A stretch of DNA of 64,000 bases from CAVYXF01 sp963772335 (lineage in GTDB: Bacteria; Pseudomonadota; Alphaproteobacteria; Rhizobiales; Rhodomicrobiaceae). Where the stretch lies: NCBI GenBank assembly GCA_963772335.1, contig CAVYXF010000010.1:248001-312000 (forward strand), read 5' to 3'. Every line of letters begins with the position of its first letter. The first letter of the stretch is position 1. Of this stretch, positions 36,073 through 45,244 are shown one piece after another. The notes beneath the pieces are model-generated. The model did no database searches. It worked only from the letters and a program-made list of their open reading frames with translations, and was not told where the DNA came from. A program made the translations under genes and the position numbers.

Positions 36073-37281
36073 CTATTCGTGCCGCAGCGCCTCGATCGGG
36101 TCGAGATGCGCCGCCCGGCGCGCCGGGAAATAGCCGAAGATTACCCCCACCAGAGCCGAGAAGCCGAAGGCGATCAGCACAATGGTCGGGTCGATAGAGA
36201 ACGGGACTTGCAAGACGCTGACCAGGGCTGCGGCCAGCCCCAGACCCAGTAGGATGCCGATCAGCCCGCCGAGCGTGGCAAGCACGACGGCTTCGACGAG
36301 AAACTGCATCAGCACCTGGCCCTCCAAGGCGCCGATGGCGAGCCGGATGCCGATCTCGCGGGTGCGCTCGGTAACCGAGACCAGCATGATATTCATGATG
36401 CCGATGCCGCCGACGAGCAGGCTCACCGCTGCCACTGCACCAAGGAGTCCGGTGAGGACAGCCGTCGTGCCGGATACGGTCTGGGCAAGCTGCTTCATGT
36501 CGCGGACGCTGAAATCGTCCTCGGTGCCGGCGGCAATGTTGCGCCGCTCGCGCAGGAGACGCTCGACATCGCCCTGGAGCTTGCCGGTGTCAACATCATC
36601 GCGCGCGGAGATAAAGATGCGCCCGACATCGGTGTTGCCGGCGATGCGCCTCTGGAACGTGCGCAGCGGCATCAGCAGGACATCGTCCTGGTCAATACCG
36701 AAGCCCGATTGCCCCTTGCCCGCAAGGACGCCGATCACCTCGCACGACACCTGCTTGACGCGCAGCCGCTGACCAATGGGTTCGACGCCGAGGAACAACT
36801 TCGTCTTTACCGTCTCGCCGATGATACAGACCGCCCTGCCGCCGCGGATCTCGCCGTCGAGAAATTGACGGCCGCCAGCCAGATCCCAATCCTGGCTGAT
36901 GAAGAAATGGTTGTCCGTGCCGGTCACGGTCGTGCTGCGGCTCTCGGTCCCGAAGATTACCGTGGCGGAGGTCTGGCCGATGGGGGTGACTGCCTTAGCG
37001 CCGGTAAGCTGCTCGGTCATTGCGGCCACGTCGCGGGTGTTGAACGGCTTGGCGTTGGCACTGGCGCGCCCCGGTCCGAACTGACCCGGCGCGACGAACA
37101 GGAGGTTGGAGCCGAGCTTTGCAAGATCGGCTGTAACTTTCGCCGTCGTGCCATTGCCGATCGTCACCATGGCAATCACCGCACCGACGCCGATGACAAT
37201 GCCGAGAACGGTGAGGAAGGAGCGCATAGCATTGCGCCGGATGGCCTGCAGCGCCAGCTTCAGCGTTTCGAGGAGTAGCAT
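36073..37281 (-). CDS. MacB-type ABC transporter permease
   Basis: 402 residues from the ATG at 37281, which shares one base with the stop of the ATPase gene (TGATG). Membrane helix one is near residues 20-42 (FLTVLGIVIGVGAVIAMVTIG). The large periplasmic domain spans about 45-270, and three C-terminal helices form the FtsX domain (VGGIGIMNIMLVSVTERTRE, IGILLGLGLAAALVSV, LVGVIFGYFPARRAAHLDPI). Together with the ATPase and adaptor it forms a MacAB-like mechanotransmission exporter. Cargo unknown; no TolC gene nearby. Confidence 0.9.
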   Translation of the reverse strand: MLLLETLKLALQAIRRNAMRSFLTVLGIVIGVGAVIAMVTIGNGTTAKVTADLAKLGSNLLFVAPGQFGPGRASANAKPFNTRDVAAMTEQLTGAKAVTPIGQTSATVIFGTESRSTTVTGTDNHFFISQDWDLAGGRQFLDGEIRGGRAVCIIGETVKTKLFLGVEPIGQRLRVKQVSCEVIGVLAGKGQSGFGIDQDDVLLMPLRTFQRRIAGNTDVGRIFISARDDVDTGKLQGDVERLLRERRNIAAGTEDDFSVRDMKQLAQTVSGTTAVLTGLLGAVAAVSLLVGGIGIMNIMLVSVTERTREIGIRLAIGALEGQVLMQFLVEAVVLATLGGLIGILLGLGLAAALVSVLQVPFSIDPTIVLIAFGFSALVGVIFGYFPARRAAHLDPIEALRHE

Positions 37282-38003
37282 CACGCCGCCTTTCGATTTG
37301 GCTGATCGGAGGCAATGCGGCCGTCGAGGAAGCGTACCACGCGATCAGCGTAAGCGGCGATGTCGCTCTCATGGGTGACCATGATGATGGTGATGCCGCG
37401 CTCGCGGTTGAGGCGCGTGACCAGATCCATGATCTCACGGCTGGTCCTGGTGTCGAGATTGCCGGTCGGCTCGTCCGCGAGCAGCACAGCCGGATCGGTG
37501 ACAATGGCGCGCGCGATGGCAACACGCTGCTGCTGGCCACCAGACAGCTCCGCCGAAGTGTGGCCGGCGCGTTGCTCAAGCCCAACTTGCGCAAGTGCGC
37601 TGAGCGCCAGCTTGCGCCGCTCCGATGCCGGCATGCCGCGATAGATCAGCGGCAGCTCAACGTTCTCAAGCGCCGTGGTGCGGGGCAGGAGATTGAACCC
37701 CTGGAAGACGAAGCCGAGGAAGTGTCGTCGCAGCAAGGCGCGCTGATTGCGGTCGAGCCCGCCGACCGAGACGTCGTTGAAGCGATAATCGCCCGCGCTC
37801 GGCGTATCGAGGCAGCCGATGATGTTCATTGCGGTGGACTTGCCGGAACCGGACGGTCCCATGATGGCAACGAACTCGCCGGGCCCGATGCGCAAATCGA
37901 CGCCGGCCAGCGCTGCGACGCGGGCGTCGCCTTGGCCGTAGATCTTCTTCACGCTGCGCAGCTCGATCAACGGCGGTGCGAGCTTGGATTGATTATCGAC
38001 CAT
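37281..38003 (-). CDS. MacB-type ABC transporter ATP-binding protein
   Basis: 240 residues. Walker A GPSGSGKST, Q-loop FVFQGFNLLPRTTALENV, signature LSGGQQQRVAIARAI, Walker B VLLADEPTGNLD and switch THE are all intact. It energises the permease encoded immediately downstream. It is nine bases from the adaptor stop upstream and overlaps the permease start by one base, so the three genes form one operon. Separate ATPase and permease genes differ from the fused MacB of enterobacteria. Confidence 0.93.
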   Translation of the reverse strand: MVDNQSKLAPPLIELRSVKKIYGQGDARVAALAGVDLRIGPGEFVAIMGPSGSGKSTAMNIIGCLDTPSAGDYRFNDVSVGGLDRNQRALLRRHFLGFVFQGFNLLPRTTALENVELPLIYRGMPASERRKLALSALAQVGLEQRAGHTSAELSGGQQQRVAIARAIVTDPAVLLADEPTGNLDTRTSREIMDLVTRLNRERGITIIMVTHESDIAAYADRVVRFLDGRIASDQPNRKAA

Positions 38004-38012
38004 CGTGCCGCC

Positions 38013-39290
38013 TCAGCTCCGGGCCGCCTTCTGGTCGGTGATCACCAGGTCGCCCGGTTTAAAGTTGCCGCTGACGATTTGTGTCCTGCGCCCGTCCGTC
38101 GCGCCGATCTCTACGGCGGTGGCCACGGGCTTGCCTTCGCGCAAGAGATAGACGGTGCGATTGCGGCCCCGTGCTTCCGGCGCGCTGGCGGCGCGGAAGT
38201 TCGGCCGGCCGGGAAGCAGGCGCTGCAGCAGGCTGCGCTTATCGCCCTCCGCCTCGGCCGGGGTGTAGCGCAGCGCCACGTTGGGCACGAGTAGCACGTC
38301 ATCCATATGCTGCACGCCGATCTCGGCGGTCGCAGTCATGCCGGGCCGCAGCAGGAGATCGGCATTTTCGATGTCCAGCACCGCTTTATAGGTCACGACG
38401 CTTTGCACGACCTCAGAAGCATAGCGCAGCTCGCTCACCTTGGCCGGGAACTTACGGTCGGGGTAGGCATCAACGGTGAAGCTGGCTGTCTGGCCCTCAT
38501 GCACCGGCCCGACATCGGCCTCGTCGACATCAACCTGCAGCTCCATCTGCTTGAGGTCTTCCGCAATCTGGAACAGCACCGGTGCCTGCAGCGAGGATGC
38601 CACCGTCTGCCCCGGATCGACATTGCGCACCAGCACGACACCGTTGATCGGCGAGCGGATCTGGGCCTTGGCGAGATTGGTCTCGGCCAGCCTCAGATCC
38701 GCCTCGGCGGAGGTGACGGCCGCCTTCACACTCTCGACAGCGGCGTTGGCGCGGTCGCGTGCGGCGAGCGCGGTGTCCAGATCGAAGGTCGAGGCGACCT
38801 GCTTCCCCACCAGCGCCTGTTTGCGCACATAGTCGCGATACTTTTCTTTGGCCGTTGCCTCCGCCTCGATGACATTCGCTTTGGCGACAGCGACCTTGGC
38901 ACGAGCGGCTTCGACGGTGGCCACGAGCTTGTCGGTATCGAGCTCGGCCAGCACGTCGCCCACTTTCACTGCGGAATTGTAATCGACCAAAACGCGGCGC
39001 ACCGTGCCCGACAGCTCGCTCGACACATCCACCTTGTTGGTCGGCTGCACCGAGCCCGTCGCAGTGACCATCACGGCGAGTTCGCCGCGCATGGCGGGCT
39101 CCGTGACATAGTGGATGGCGGCACGGCTGCCGCTCAGCGACCAGAAGGTGACGCCAAGAACAACAGCGAGGACAGCGCCCACGGTCCAGCGAATGCTGCT
39201 GCGCCGCCACCAGGCCGGCGCGGTCGTCTTTCCGAGCCCCAGCACCTCCTCGATGTCGAGATGCTCCTTCGACGGCATCGGCTTGTTCAT
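38013..39290 (-). CDS. MacA-like periplasmic adaptor (membrane-fusion protein)
   Basis: 425 residues. An N-terminal membrane anchor covers about residues 34-54. The lipoyl/hairpin part contains VSSELSGTVRRVLVDYNSAV, then a long coiled-coil segment rich in Ala/Glu/Lys (about 110-190), then IRSPINGVVLVRNVDPGQTV. A C-terminal beta-barrel and membrane-proximal domain end near GNFKPGDLVITDQ. It links the ABC permease to an outer-membrane channel encoded elsewhere. First gene of the three-gene export operon. Confidence 0.9.
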   Translation of the reverse strand: MNKPMPSKEHLDIEEVLGLGKTTAPAWWRRSSIRWTVGAVLAVVLGVTFWSLSGSRAAIHYVTEPAMRGELAVMVTATGSVQPTNKVDVSSELSGTVRRVLVDYNSAVKVGDVLAELDTDKLVATVEAARAKVAVAKANVIEAEATAKEKYRDYVRKQALVGKQVASTFDLDTALAARDRANAAVESVKAAVTSAEADLRLAETNLAKAQIRSPINGVVLVRNVDPGQTVASSLQAPVLFQIAEDLKQMELQVDVDEADVGPVHEGQTASFTVDAYPDRKFPAKVSELRYASEVVQSVVTYKAVLDIENADLLLRPGMTATAEIGVQHMDDVLLVPNVALRYTPAEAEGDKRSLLQRLLPGRPNFRAASAPEARGRNRTVYLLREGKPVATAVEIGATDGRRTQIVSGNFKPGDLVITDQKAARS

Positions 39291-39398
39291 CGCGGCCCTC
39301 GCTCAAACATTTCTGCTGGGATTAGTTCTGGCAGCTTGTACGGGCGGCCGGGTTGATTTCCGTCAATGGCGGCGCTTCCTCCCTCGCTTTGCTACGCT

Positions 39399-39776
39399 TT
39401 AGGGCTTACGAACCGTCGAGCCTGTGGCGGGGTCGATCACCAGGTAGGGAAGACCCGCGGATTGCCAGGCACTGAAGCCGCCCTCCATATGGGCGAGCCG
39501 TCGCATCCCGGCCGCTACGCAGCGCTCGACGACCTTGCGCGAGCGTTTTCCGGACCCGCAATGGAACACCAAGCGTTTGCTGCCCTCCTCCGGGAGCTTG
39601 GTAGGGTCGAAGCTCGACAAGGGGAACAGCATTGCTCCGGGAATATGCTCGAAGGCGTATTCGACCGGCGTGCGCACGTCGATCACGACAATCTGGTTGC
39701 GGTCGAACATCTCCTTCACCTCCTGAGGGGTGAATATGTCGAGCGTGCCGCCATTCACATTTTCAGTCTTGGCCAT
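39399..39776 (-). CDS. Rhodanese-domain sulfurtransferase
   Basis: 125 residues from the ATG at 39776, preceded by GAGGAG. Single rhodanese domain: VVIDVRTPVEYAFEHIPGA, then the active-site loop HCGSGKRS with Cys73, then MEGGFSAWQSAGLP. It transfers sulfane sulfur between carriers such as glutathione persulfide and cyanide or protein thiols. It faces the remnant of a sulfide:quinone oxidoreductase-like gene across a 422-base gap with a central palindrome. That suggests it was or is part of a sulfide-oxidation unit. Confidence 0.9.
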   Translation of the reverse strand: MAKTENVNGGTLDIFTPQEVKEMFDRNQIVVIDVRTPVEYAFEHIPGAMLFPLSSFDPTKLPEEGSKRLVFHCGSGKRSRKVVERCVAAGMRRLAHMEGGFSAWQSAGLPYLVIDPATGSTVRKP

Positions 39777-40198
39777 AATTCCGAACTCCTCTTTTCGCGA
39801 GGCCGCTAAACCAACGCACACGAATTTGCGCGCGCTTTCTCCTCGCACCAATCACGTGCATCGCAGCGTCTCCGTCGCGTTATCCAACAACAAGCCATTG
39901 CCGAGCCGCTGGATCGGGATGTCTGGAGCCGTTGACAGCTGCGCTTTTCCGGCGACAAAGATACACATCTACAAATTTGAATATGTATACTATATCCAAA
40001 CTGAGACATCTTTGACGGAGGTCAAGGGCCCCATCTGGGCCGCCGATGACTGATCATCCCTTCAAAGAGGCGGAGCCGACTTGATCGATCGCAAAGCGCT
40101 CGGCGGCATGTTTGCTTACGCTTTCTGAAAAACGAGCGTGACCGATATGCGCCGTCTTGAGGGGCGTGGATGCACAAGCGCTTCAAGGAGGATTGGGC
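39777..40198. other. Rhodanese/SQR-remnant intergenic region
   Basis: 422 bases upstream of the rhodanese gene and of the SQR-like remnant. It contains a near-palindrome at its centre (39976-40000) within A+T-rich sequence. The rest has no coding signal that I can support; a 12-codon open frame from ATGACTGATC near 40047 is not recognisable. Confidence 0.5.
39976..40000. promoter_or_regulatory. Imperfect 25-base palindrome, candidate ArsR/BigR-type operator
   Basis: Nine-base arms TTTGAATAT (39976-39984) and ATATCCAAA (39992-40000) match with one mismatch across a seven-base spacer. It lies midway between the rhodanese ATG (200 bases away) and the remnant's ATG (199 bases away) in A+T-rich sequence. 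Sulfide-responsive ArsR-family repressors such as BigR/SqrR use A+T-rich dyads of this size over such promoters. The match to a specific regulator is inferred. No such repressor gene is in the window. Confidence 0.5.
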
Positions 40199-40290
40199 AT
40201 GGCGGAATCGTCGTGCTCGGAGCCGGCCTTGGCGGCACGTCGATGGCTTACGAGTTGTCGCCGCGAAAAAATAGGGATTTCCAAAGTTAA
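40199..40290 (+). pseudogene. N-terminal remnant of an SQR-like FAD oxidoreductase
   Basis: An ATG at 40199 follows a strong AAGGAGG site. Just after it, in a frame shifted by one base, codons 40204-40260 read GIVVLGAGLGGTSMAYELS, the dinucleotide-binding start of sulfide:quinone oxidoreductase-like flavoproteins. Homology stops there and the frame ends at TAA 40288-40290, so over 90 percent of the gene (usually near 400 codons) is missing. The start region thus carries both a frameshift and a deletion. Confidence 0.75.
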
Positions 40291-40303
40291 ACGGGTTCGC
40301 TGA

Positions 40304-41377
40304 ATGCTGAGCTGGGTTTCTTCGCGGCGGGCACAGCCCGCGGGACGGTCGCTGGCAGCAGCCGCCGCGCGGGTCTGTGCTGTGTTCGCCGTGAGCGCGT
40401 CTATCGCGCTTCAGCCGATCTCGGTCACGGCTCAGCAGAAGGGCGAGACCTTCCAGGTCGCCGAGACGGAAATCGATGATCTGAAGGCCATCTTTGCCGC
40501 GGTCGACAGCAAGGACCGGGTCGAAGCGCGGGTACGCACGCCCGGGACCGTGGCGGAGCTGAAGGTCGATGAAGGTGCCGAGGTCAAACCGGGGCAGGTG
40601 CTCGCCGTAGTCGCCGACCCAAAAATCGCATTGCGCAGCGAAGCGCTGGATGCGCAGATCACGGGGCTGGAGTCGCGCGTCGAGACCGCGAGAGCCGACC
40701 TCAGCCGCGCCGAGCAGCTGGCACAGCGCGGCATCGTTCCGCAGGCCCGGCTCGATGAGCTGAAGACGGCCTTCGACACCGCCAGTAATGAGCTCAAGGC
40801 GAACCGCGCCGAGCGCTCGGTGCTGCAGCAGCAGATTGAGGAAGGGCAAGTGCTCGCGCCAGCAGCGGGGCGCGTGCTGAAGGTGCCGGTGACCGTCGGC
40901 AGCGTGATGCTGGCTGGCGAGAGCGTCGCCACCATCGCGGCGAATGATTACCTGCTGCGCCTCGAAGTGCCGGAGCGCCATGCGCGGTTCATGAAGGAGG
41001 GCGATCCGATCAAGGTGGGCGCGCGGGGGCTCACCGCAGGGGAAGAGGTCGTCGCCGAAGGACATATCGTCCAGGTCTATCCCGAGTTGGTCAGTGGCCG
41101 CGTAGTCGCCGATGCCGAGGCGCCGGGGTTGGGGCGGTATTTCGTCGGCGAGCGCGCCCGCATCTGGATCTCCGCCGGGAAGCGCAAGACAATCATCGTT
41201 CCCGCCGAATACCTCTTCAAGCGCTACAGCCTGGACTATGTGAAGATCGCAGGCGCCGAAGGCGCGGCGATCGATGTCGTCGTGCAGCGCGGACTTGCGA
41301 CAAAGAGGGAGGGCGAACAGCCCGGCGTGGAAATCCTGTCCGGGCTGAGGCCTGGTGACCGTCTGGTCCGGCCATGA
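40304..41377 (+). CDS. RND efflux periplasmic adaptor
   Basis: 357 residues. The N-terminus has an export segment (residues 18-42, AARVCAVFAVSASIALQPIS). The lipoyl half-motif is RVRTPGTVAELKVDEGAEVK, followed by a coiled-coil hairpin (about 115-175) and VLAPAAGRVLKVPVTVGSVM. A C-terminal beta-barrel ends in GLRPGDRLV. The ribosome-binding site is weak. The stop overlaps the permease ATG by four bases (ATGA), so both are translated together. It starts just 13 bases after the SQR remnant. No outer-membrane factor is adjacent. Confidence 0.9.
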   Translation: MLSWVSSRRAQPAGRSLAAAAARVCAVFAVSASIALQPISVTAQQKGETFQVAETEIDDLKAIFAAVDSKDRVEARVRTPGTVAELKVDEGAEVKPGQVLAVVADPKIALRSEALDAQITGLESRVETARADLSRAEQLAQRGIVPQARLDELKTAFDTASNELKANRAERSVLQQQIEEGQVLAPAAGRVLKVPVTVGSVMLAGESVATIAANDYLLRLEVPERHARFMKEGDPIKVGARGLTAGEEVVAEGHIVQVYPELVSGRVVADAEAPGLGRYFVGERARIWISAGKRKTIIVPAEYLFKRYSLDYVKIAGAEGAAIDVVVQRGLATKREGEQPGVEILSGLRPGDRLVRP

Positions 41378-44300
41378 CCGGCGAACCGCGGCTCGGCCTT
41401 TCCGGGAATCTGACGCGCGCCTTCATCGGCTCGCCGCTGACCCCGCTGATCCTCTTGGCGGCTTTCGCGCTCGGCATCGTAGCGCTGATCGCTCTGCCGC
41501 GCGAGGAGGAGCCGCAGATCTCCGTGCCGACGGTCGACATCTCCGTGCGCGCCGACGGGCTGAAAGCGGAGGATGCGGTCAAGCTCGTCACCGAGCCGCT
41601 GGAGACGATCGTCAAGGCCATCAACGGCGTCGAGCATGTCTATTCGAACACCGAAGACGATCGCGTGCTGGTCACTGCGCGGTTCTTCGTCGGAACAAAG
41701 GCCGACGACGCCATCCTGCGCGTGCATGAGAAGGTGCGCGCCAATATGGACCGCATTCCGATCGGCATCCCCGAGCCGTTGATCGTCGGGCGCGGTATCG
41801 ACGATGTAGCGATCGTCACCCTGACGCTCGCGCCGAAATCGGAAGCCGCTGCCCGCTACCGGGACAATGCACTGTTCCACATGGCCGAGGATCTGCTGGT
41901 CGAGATGGCCAAGCTCGACAATATCGGCCTTTCTTACATCGTCGGCGGACGCCCCGACCAGATCCGCATCGAGCCCGATCCGGAGCGCCTGTCGCTCTAT
42001 GGCATTACGCTCGCCCAGCTCACGGCCAAAATCCGCGAGGCGAACCGCTCCTTTCTGGCCGGGCGCATCCGCGAGGCAAATCAGAGTGTCGCGGTGGTTT
42101 CCGGGCAAACGCTCCAGGGCGTGCCCGATGTGGGGCTGCTGCTGATCACATCGCGCGATGGCCGGCCGGTTTATGTCCGCGATGTCGCCAATGTTGTGGT
42201 CGGCGCCAAGCCGCTGGAGCATCGCGCCTGGCATTTTCGTAAAGGCGCGGGCGGCGAATTGGAGCGCGTGCCGGCCGTCACCGTTGCACTTGCCAAGCGG
42301 GCCGGTGCCAACGCGGTGAAGATTTCCGAGGCGATCACCGCCCGGCTCGAAGAACTCAAGGGCTCGTTGATCCCCGATGATGTCGAGGCGATCGTCACGC
42401 GGAACTATGGCGAGACCGCCAACGACAAGGCGAACGAGCTTCTGTTCCATCTGGGACTGGCGACGGTCTCGATCGTGCTCTTGGTGATGCTGGCGATCGG
42501 CTGGCGGGAGGGCGCGGTGGTGCTGATCGTGATCCCGACCACCATCCTGTTGACCCTGTTCGCCTCCTATTTCATGGGCTACACCATCAACCGCGTGAGC
42601 CTGTTTGCGCTGATCTTTGCCATCGGCATTCTCGTCGATGACGCCATCGTGGTAATCGAGAACATCGCGCGGCATTGGGCCATGCACGATGGGCGCAGCC
42701 GCACACAAGCCGCCATCGAGGCGGTGGCCGAGGTCGGCAACCCGACCATTGTCGCGACGCTCACGGTGGTCGCCGCACTCCTGCCGATGCTGTTCGTCTC
42801 CGGGCTGATGGGTCCGTATATGGCGCCAATCCCGGCGAATGCCTCGGCGGCGATGATCCTCTCCTTCTTCGTGGCGGTGATGATCACACCCTGGCTGATG
42901 CTGCGCTTCGGCAAAGCTAATGGCCACAGCGGGGGCGACCATGGGACTGCGCAAGGCGGCGCGCTTGGGCGGGCCTATGTCGCTGTCGCAAGCCCGATCC
43001 TGAGCCGACGCACAACCGCCTGGGTTTTCCTCATTGCCGTCGGCCTCCTAACGCTCGCCTCACTTGCCCTGTTCGCCACCAAATCGGTGACGGTCAAGCT
43101 CCTGCCGTTCGATGACAAATCCGAGATGCAGGTGATCGTGGACCTCCCGCGCGGCGCCTCGCTCGAGCTGACCGACCGTGTGCTGGCCGATGCGGCGGCG
43201 CGGCTGGCGAGCATCCCCGAGCTGTCCTCGATCCAGGCCTATGCCGGTACTGCTGCACCGTTCAACTTCAACGGCCTGGTGCGTCACTACTACCTGCGCG
43301 GCGAGCCGCAGCAGGGCGATCTGCAGGTCAACCTCACCCCCAAAGGCGAGCGCGAGCGCAGCAGCCATGCGATTGCGCTCGATATCCGCGAGCGGCTGAA
43401 GGGGCTCGATCTGCCACCCGGCACGGCCATCAAGGTGGTGGAAGTGCCGCCAGGGCCGCCGGTCATCTCCACGCTGCTCGCTGAGATCTACGGCCCCGAT
43501 GCCGAGACACGCCGGGCGGCCGCGACGCAGGTCCGCGAGATCTTCCGGCAGGTGCCGTTCATCGTCGATGATGACGACAGCTTCGGGGTGCCCGCGCCGC
43601 GCCTGCGCATCGCGATCGATCAGGACAATCTGGAATTCCACCGCGTCACTCAAAGCGACGTCTATGACACCGTCGCGGCCCAGCTTGGCGGCGTGGCGGT
43701 CGGCTATTCGCATCGCGGCGGTGGGCGGCATCCGGTCGAAATCGCCGTGCAGATGCCCAAGGCCGCGCTTTCCCTCACCGCCCGTACGCTATCCACTCCG
43801 GTGCCGGCCAATGCGCTGCCCGGCGAGCGCGGCATTGTCGAGTTGGGCGATGTCGTCAGCCTGAAAACGGAGAATGCCTCCTATCCGATTTTCCGCCACA
43901 ATGGCCGGGCGGCTGAGATGGTGATGGCCGATCTGGCTGGCGCCTATGAAGCGCCGCTCTACGGCATGCTGGCCGTCGCGGACGCCATCGAGACCAAGGA
44001 CTGGGGCGCGCTGCCGAAGCCGGAGATCCGCCTGCACGGCCAGCCGGAGGACGAGGCGAAGCCGGTGCTGCTGTGGGACGGGGAATGGGAGGTCACCTAT
44101 GTCACCTTCCGCGATATGGGCGCAGCCTTCGCGGTGGCGTTGCTCGCCATCTACATCCTGGTCGTTGCGCAGTTCGGCTCGTTCAAGCTGCCGCTGGTGG
44201 TGCTCACTCCCATCCCGCTAACGCTGATCGGGATCATGATCGGGCATTGGCTGTTCGGCGCGCCGTTCTCGGCGACCTCGATGATCGGCTTCATTGCCCT

Positions 44301-44595
44301 CGCCGGCATCATCGTGCGCAACTCGATCCTGCTGATCGATTTCATCCGGCACGCCCGAGCCGATGGCGCTCCGCTTCGCCAGGCGCTGCTCGACGCCGGC
44401 GCGATCCGCTTCAAGCCGATCCTGCTCACCGCGCTCGCGGCAATGATCGGCGCCGCCGTAATCCTCGCCGACCCGATCTTCCAGGGGCTGGCGATCTCGC
44501 TGCTGTTCGGCTTGGCCTCGTCCACGCTGCTGACCGTGCTGGTCATCCCAGCCATCTATATCGTGCTGCGCGATAGTGGGCCGCCCAACGAGTGA
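41374..44595 (+). CDS. RND efflux transporter permease
   Basis: 1073 residues with the usual twelve-helix RND plan. An N-terminal helix (PLILLAAFALGIVALIAL) is followed by the first porter loop, helices around 355-520 including LVMLAIGWREGAVVLIV and FALIFAIGILVDDAIVVIEN, a second helix and loop, and C-terminal helices ending near LTVLVIPAIYIVLR. The proton-relay DD pair is in ILVDDAIVVIEN. The family exports small molecules or ions from periplasm or inner membrane; the substrate is not evident. Linked to a rhodanese and SQR-like remnant, it might have served sulfur stress, but that is speculation. Confidence 0.9.
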   Translation: MTGEPRLGLSGNLTRAFIGSPLTPLILLAAFALGIVALIALPREEEPQISVPTVDISVRADGLKAEDAVKLVTEPLETIVKAINGVEHVYSNTEDDRVLVTARFFVGTKADDAILRVHEKVRANMDRIPIGIPEPLIVGRGIDDVAIVTLTLAPKSEAAARYRDNALFHMAEDLLVEMAKLDNIGLSYIVGGRPDQIRIEPDPERLSLYGITLAQLTAKIREANRSFLAGRIREANQSVAVVSGQTLQGVPDVGLLLITSRDGRPVYVRDVANVVVGAKPLEHRAWHFRKGAGGELERVPAVTVALAKRAGANAVKISEAITARLEELKGSLIPDDVEAIVTRNYGETANDKANELLFHLGLATVSIVLLVMLAIGWREGAVVLIVIPTTILLTLFASYFMGYTINRVSLFALIFAIGILVDDAIVVIENIARHWAMHDGRSRTQAAIEAVAEVGNPTIVATLTVVAALLPMLFVSGLMGPYMAPIPANASAAMILSFFVAVMITPWLMLRFGKANGHSGGDHGTAQGGALGRAYVAVASPILSRRTTAWVFLIAVGLLTLASLALFATKSVTVKLLPFDDKSEMQVIVDLPRGASLELTDRVLADAAARLASIPELSSIQAYAGTAAPFNFNGLVRHYYLRGEPQQGDLQVNLTPKGERERSSHAIALDIRERLKGLDLPPGTAIKVVEVPPGPPVISTLLAEIYGPDAETRRAAATQVREIFRQVPFIVDDDDSFGVPAPRLRIAIDQDNLEFHRVTQSDVYDTVAAQLGGVAVGYSHRGGGRHPVEIAVQMPKAALSLTARTLSTPVPANALPGERGIVELGDVVSLKTENASYPIFRHNGRAAEMVMADLAGAYEAPLYGMLAVADAIETKDWGALPKPEIRLHGQPEDEAKPVLLWDGEWEVTYVTFRDMGAAFAVALLAIYILVVAQFGSFKLPLVVLTPIPLTLIGIMIGHWLFGAPFSATSMIGFIALAGIIVRNSILLIDFIRHARADGAPLRQALLDAGAIRFKPILLTALAAMIGAAVILADPIFQGLAISLLFGLASSTLLTVLVIPAIYIVLRDSGPPNE

Positions 44596-44720
44596 CTAGC
44601 GGAATACGCGCGCCAACCTTGCCGAAGGTCGGCTCTCCCACCCGCCGAGAAGCCGAGTTGTCAGCGAACCTCAAGCTGAGCCGGCGCCTTGCCGCCACCT
44701 TACGGCCCCGCGCGTGCACT

Positions 44721-45230
44721 TCAAGCCCGTCCGGCGCTGGCCTCGAACTCCATGAGGAGCTGCATGTTGTTCTTGACGTACGGGTTCTCCGGATCGGCCT
44801 TACTCGCTGCCTCCAAATGCTGCCGCGCTACCACGAGATTGCCTTTTAGCATCTCGTGATAGGCGAGATTGTTGAGCACCGTCGGGGTATTGCCGGCCAG
44901 CTTGAGCAGCACATCATACGCCTTCTCGGCATTGTCGAAGCGCTTCAGCCGGTCATAGGAGGCGGCGAGACCCAGCCAGGCCTCCAGGTTGCCTTGCCGC
45001 TCCTCGATCGCCTGGCGATAGAAGCGCTCGGCGAGGCCGTAATTGCCGTCCCGGTAGTTTTGCTTGGCCTTCTCCAACCAGACCGCCTCCGGCACCGAGC
45101 CGAAAGAGGAGGTGTCGCTGATGTCGCCGGCCATCTCGGCGGTGACCTCGGCCTCGCTGAGCGAGGCGCAGGCCCCTACCTGGCAGCACAGCGCGGCGAC
45201 CGCCGCCAGTTTGAAGATCCTGCCCCTCAT
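44721..45230 (-). CDS. tadD: TPR lipoprotein TadD
   Basis: 169 residues with GGGGGA upstream. A lipobox-like VGAC near residue 20 follows a signal sequence, so it is probably an outer-membrane-directed lipoprotein. Three tetratricopeptide repeats occupy about 50-155 (AVWLEKAKQNYRDGNYGLAE, GNLEAWLGLAASYDRLKRFD and TPTVLNNLAYHEMLKGNLVV). TadD is needed for Flp-pilus biogenesis, possibly assisting secretin assembly as pilotins do. Last gene of the leftward cpa/tad operon, 14 bases after tadC. Confidence 0.85.
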   Translation of the reverse strand: MRGRIFKLAAVAALCCQVGACASLSEAEVTAEMAGDISDTSSFGSVPEAVWLEKAKQNYRDGNYGLAERFYRQAIEERQGNLEAWLGLAASYDRLKRFDNAEKAYDVLLKLAGNTPTVLNNLAYHEMLKGNLVVARQHLEAASKADPENPYVKNNMQLLMEFEASAGRA

Positions 45231-45244
45231 TCCATCCCCCGGAA

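Noticed and set aside
41236..42954. A 572-codon leftward open frame antisense to the RND permease
   Set aside because: The opposite strand encodes a clearly conserved transporter; the antisense translation lacks any domain pattern.
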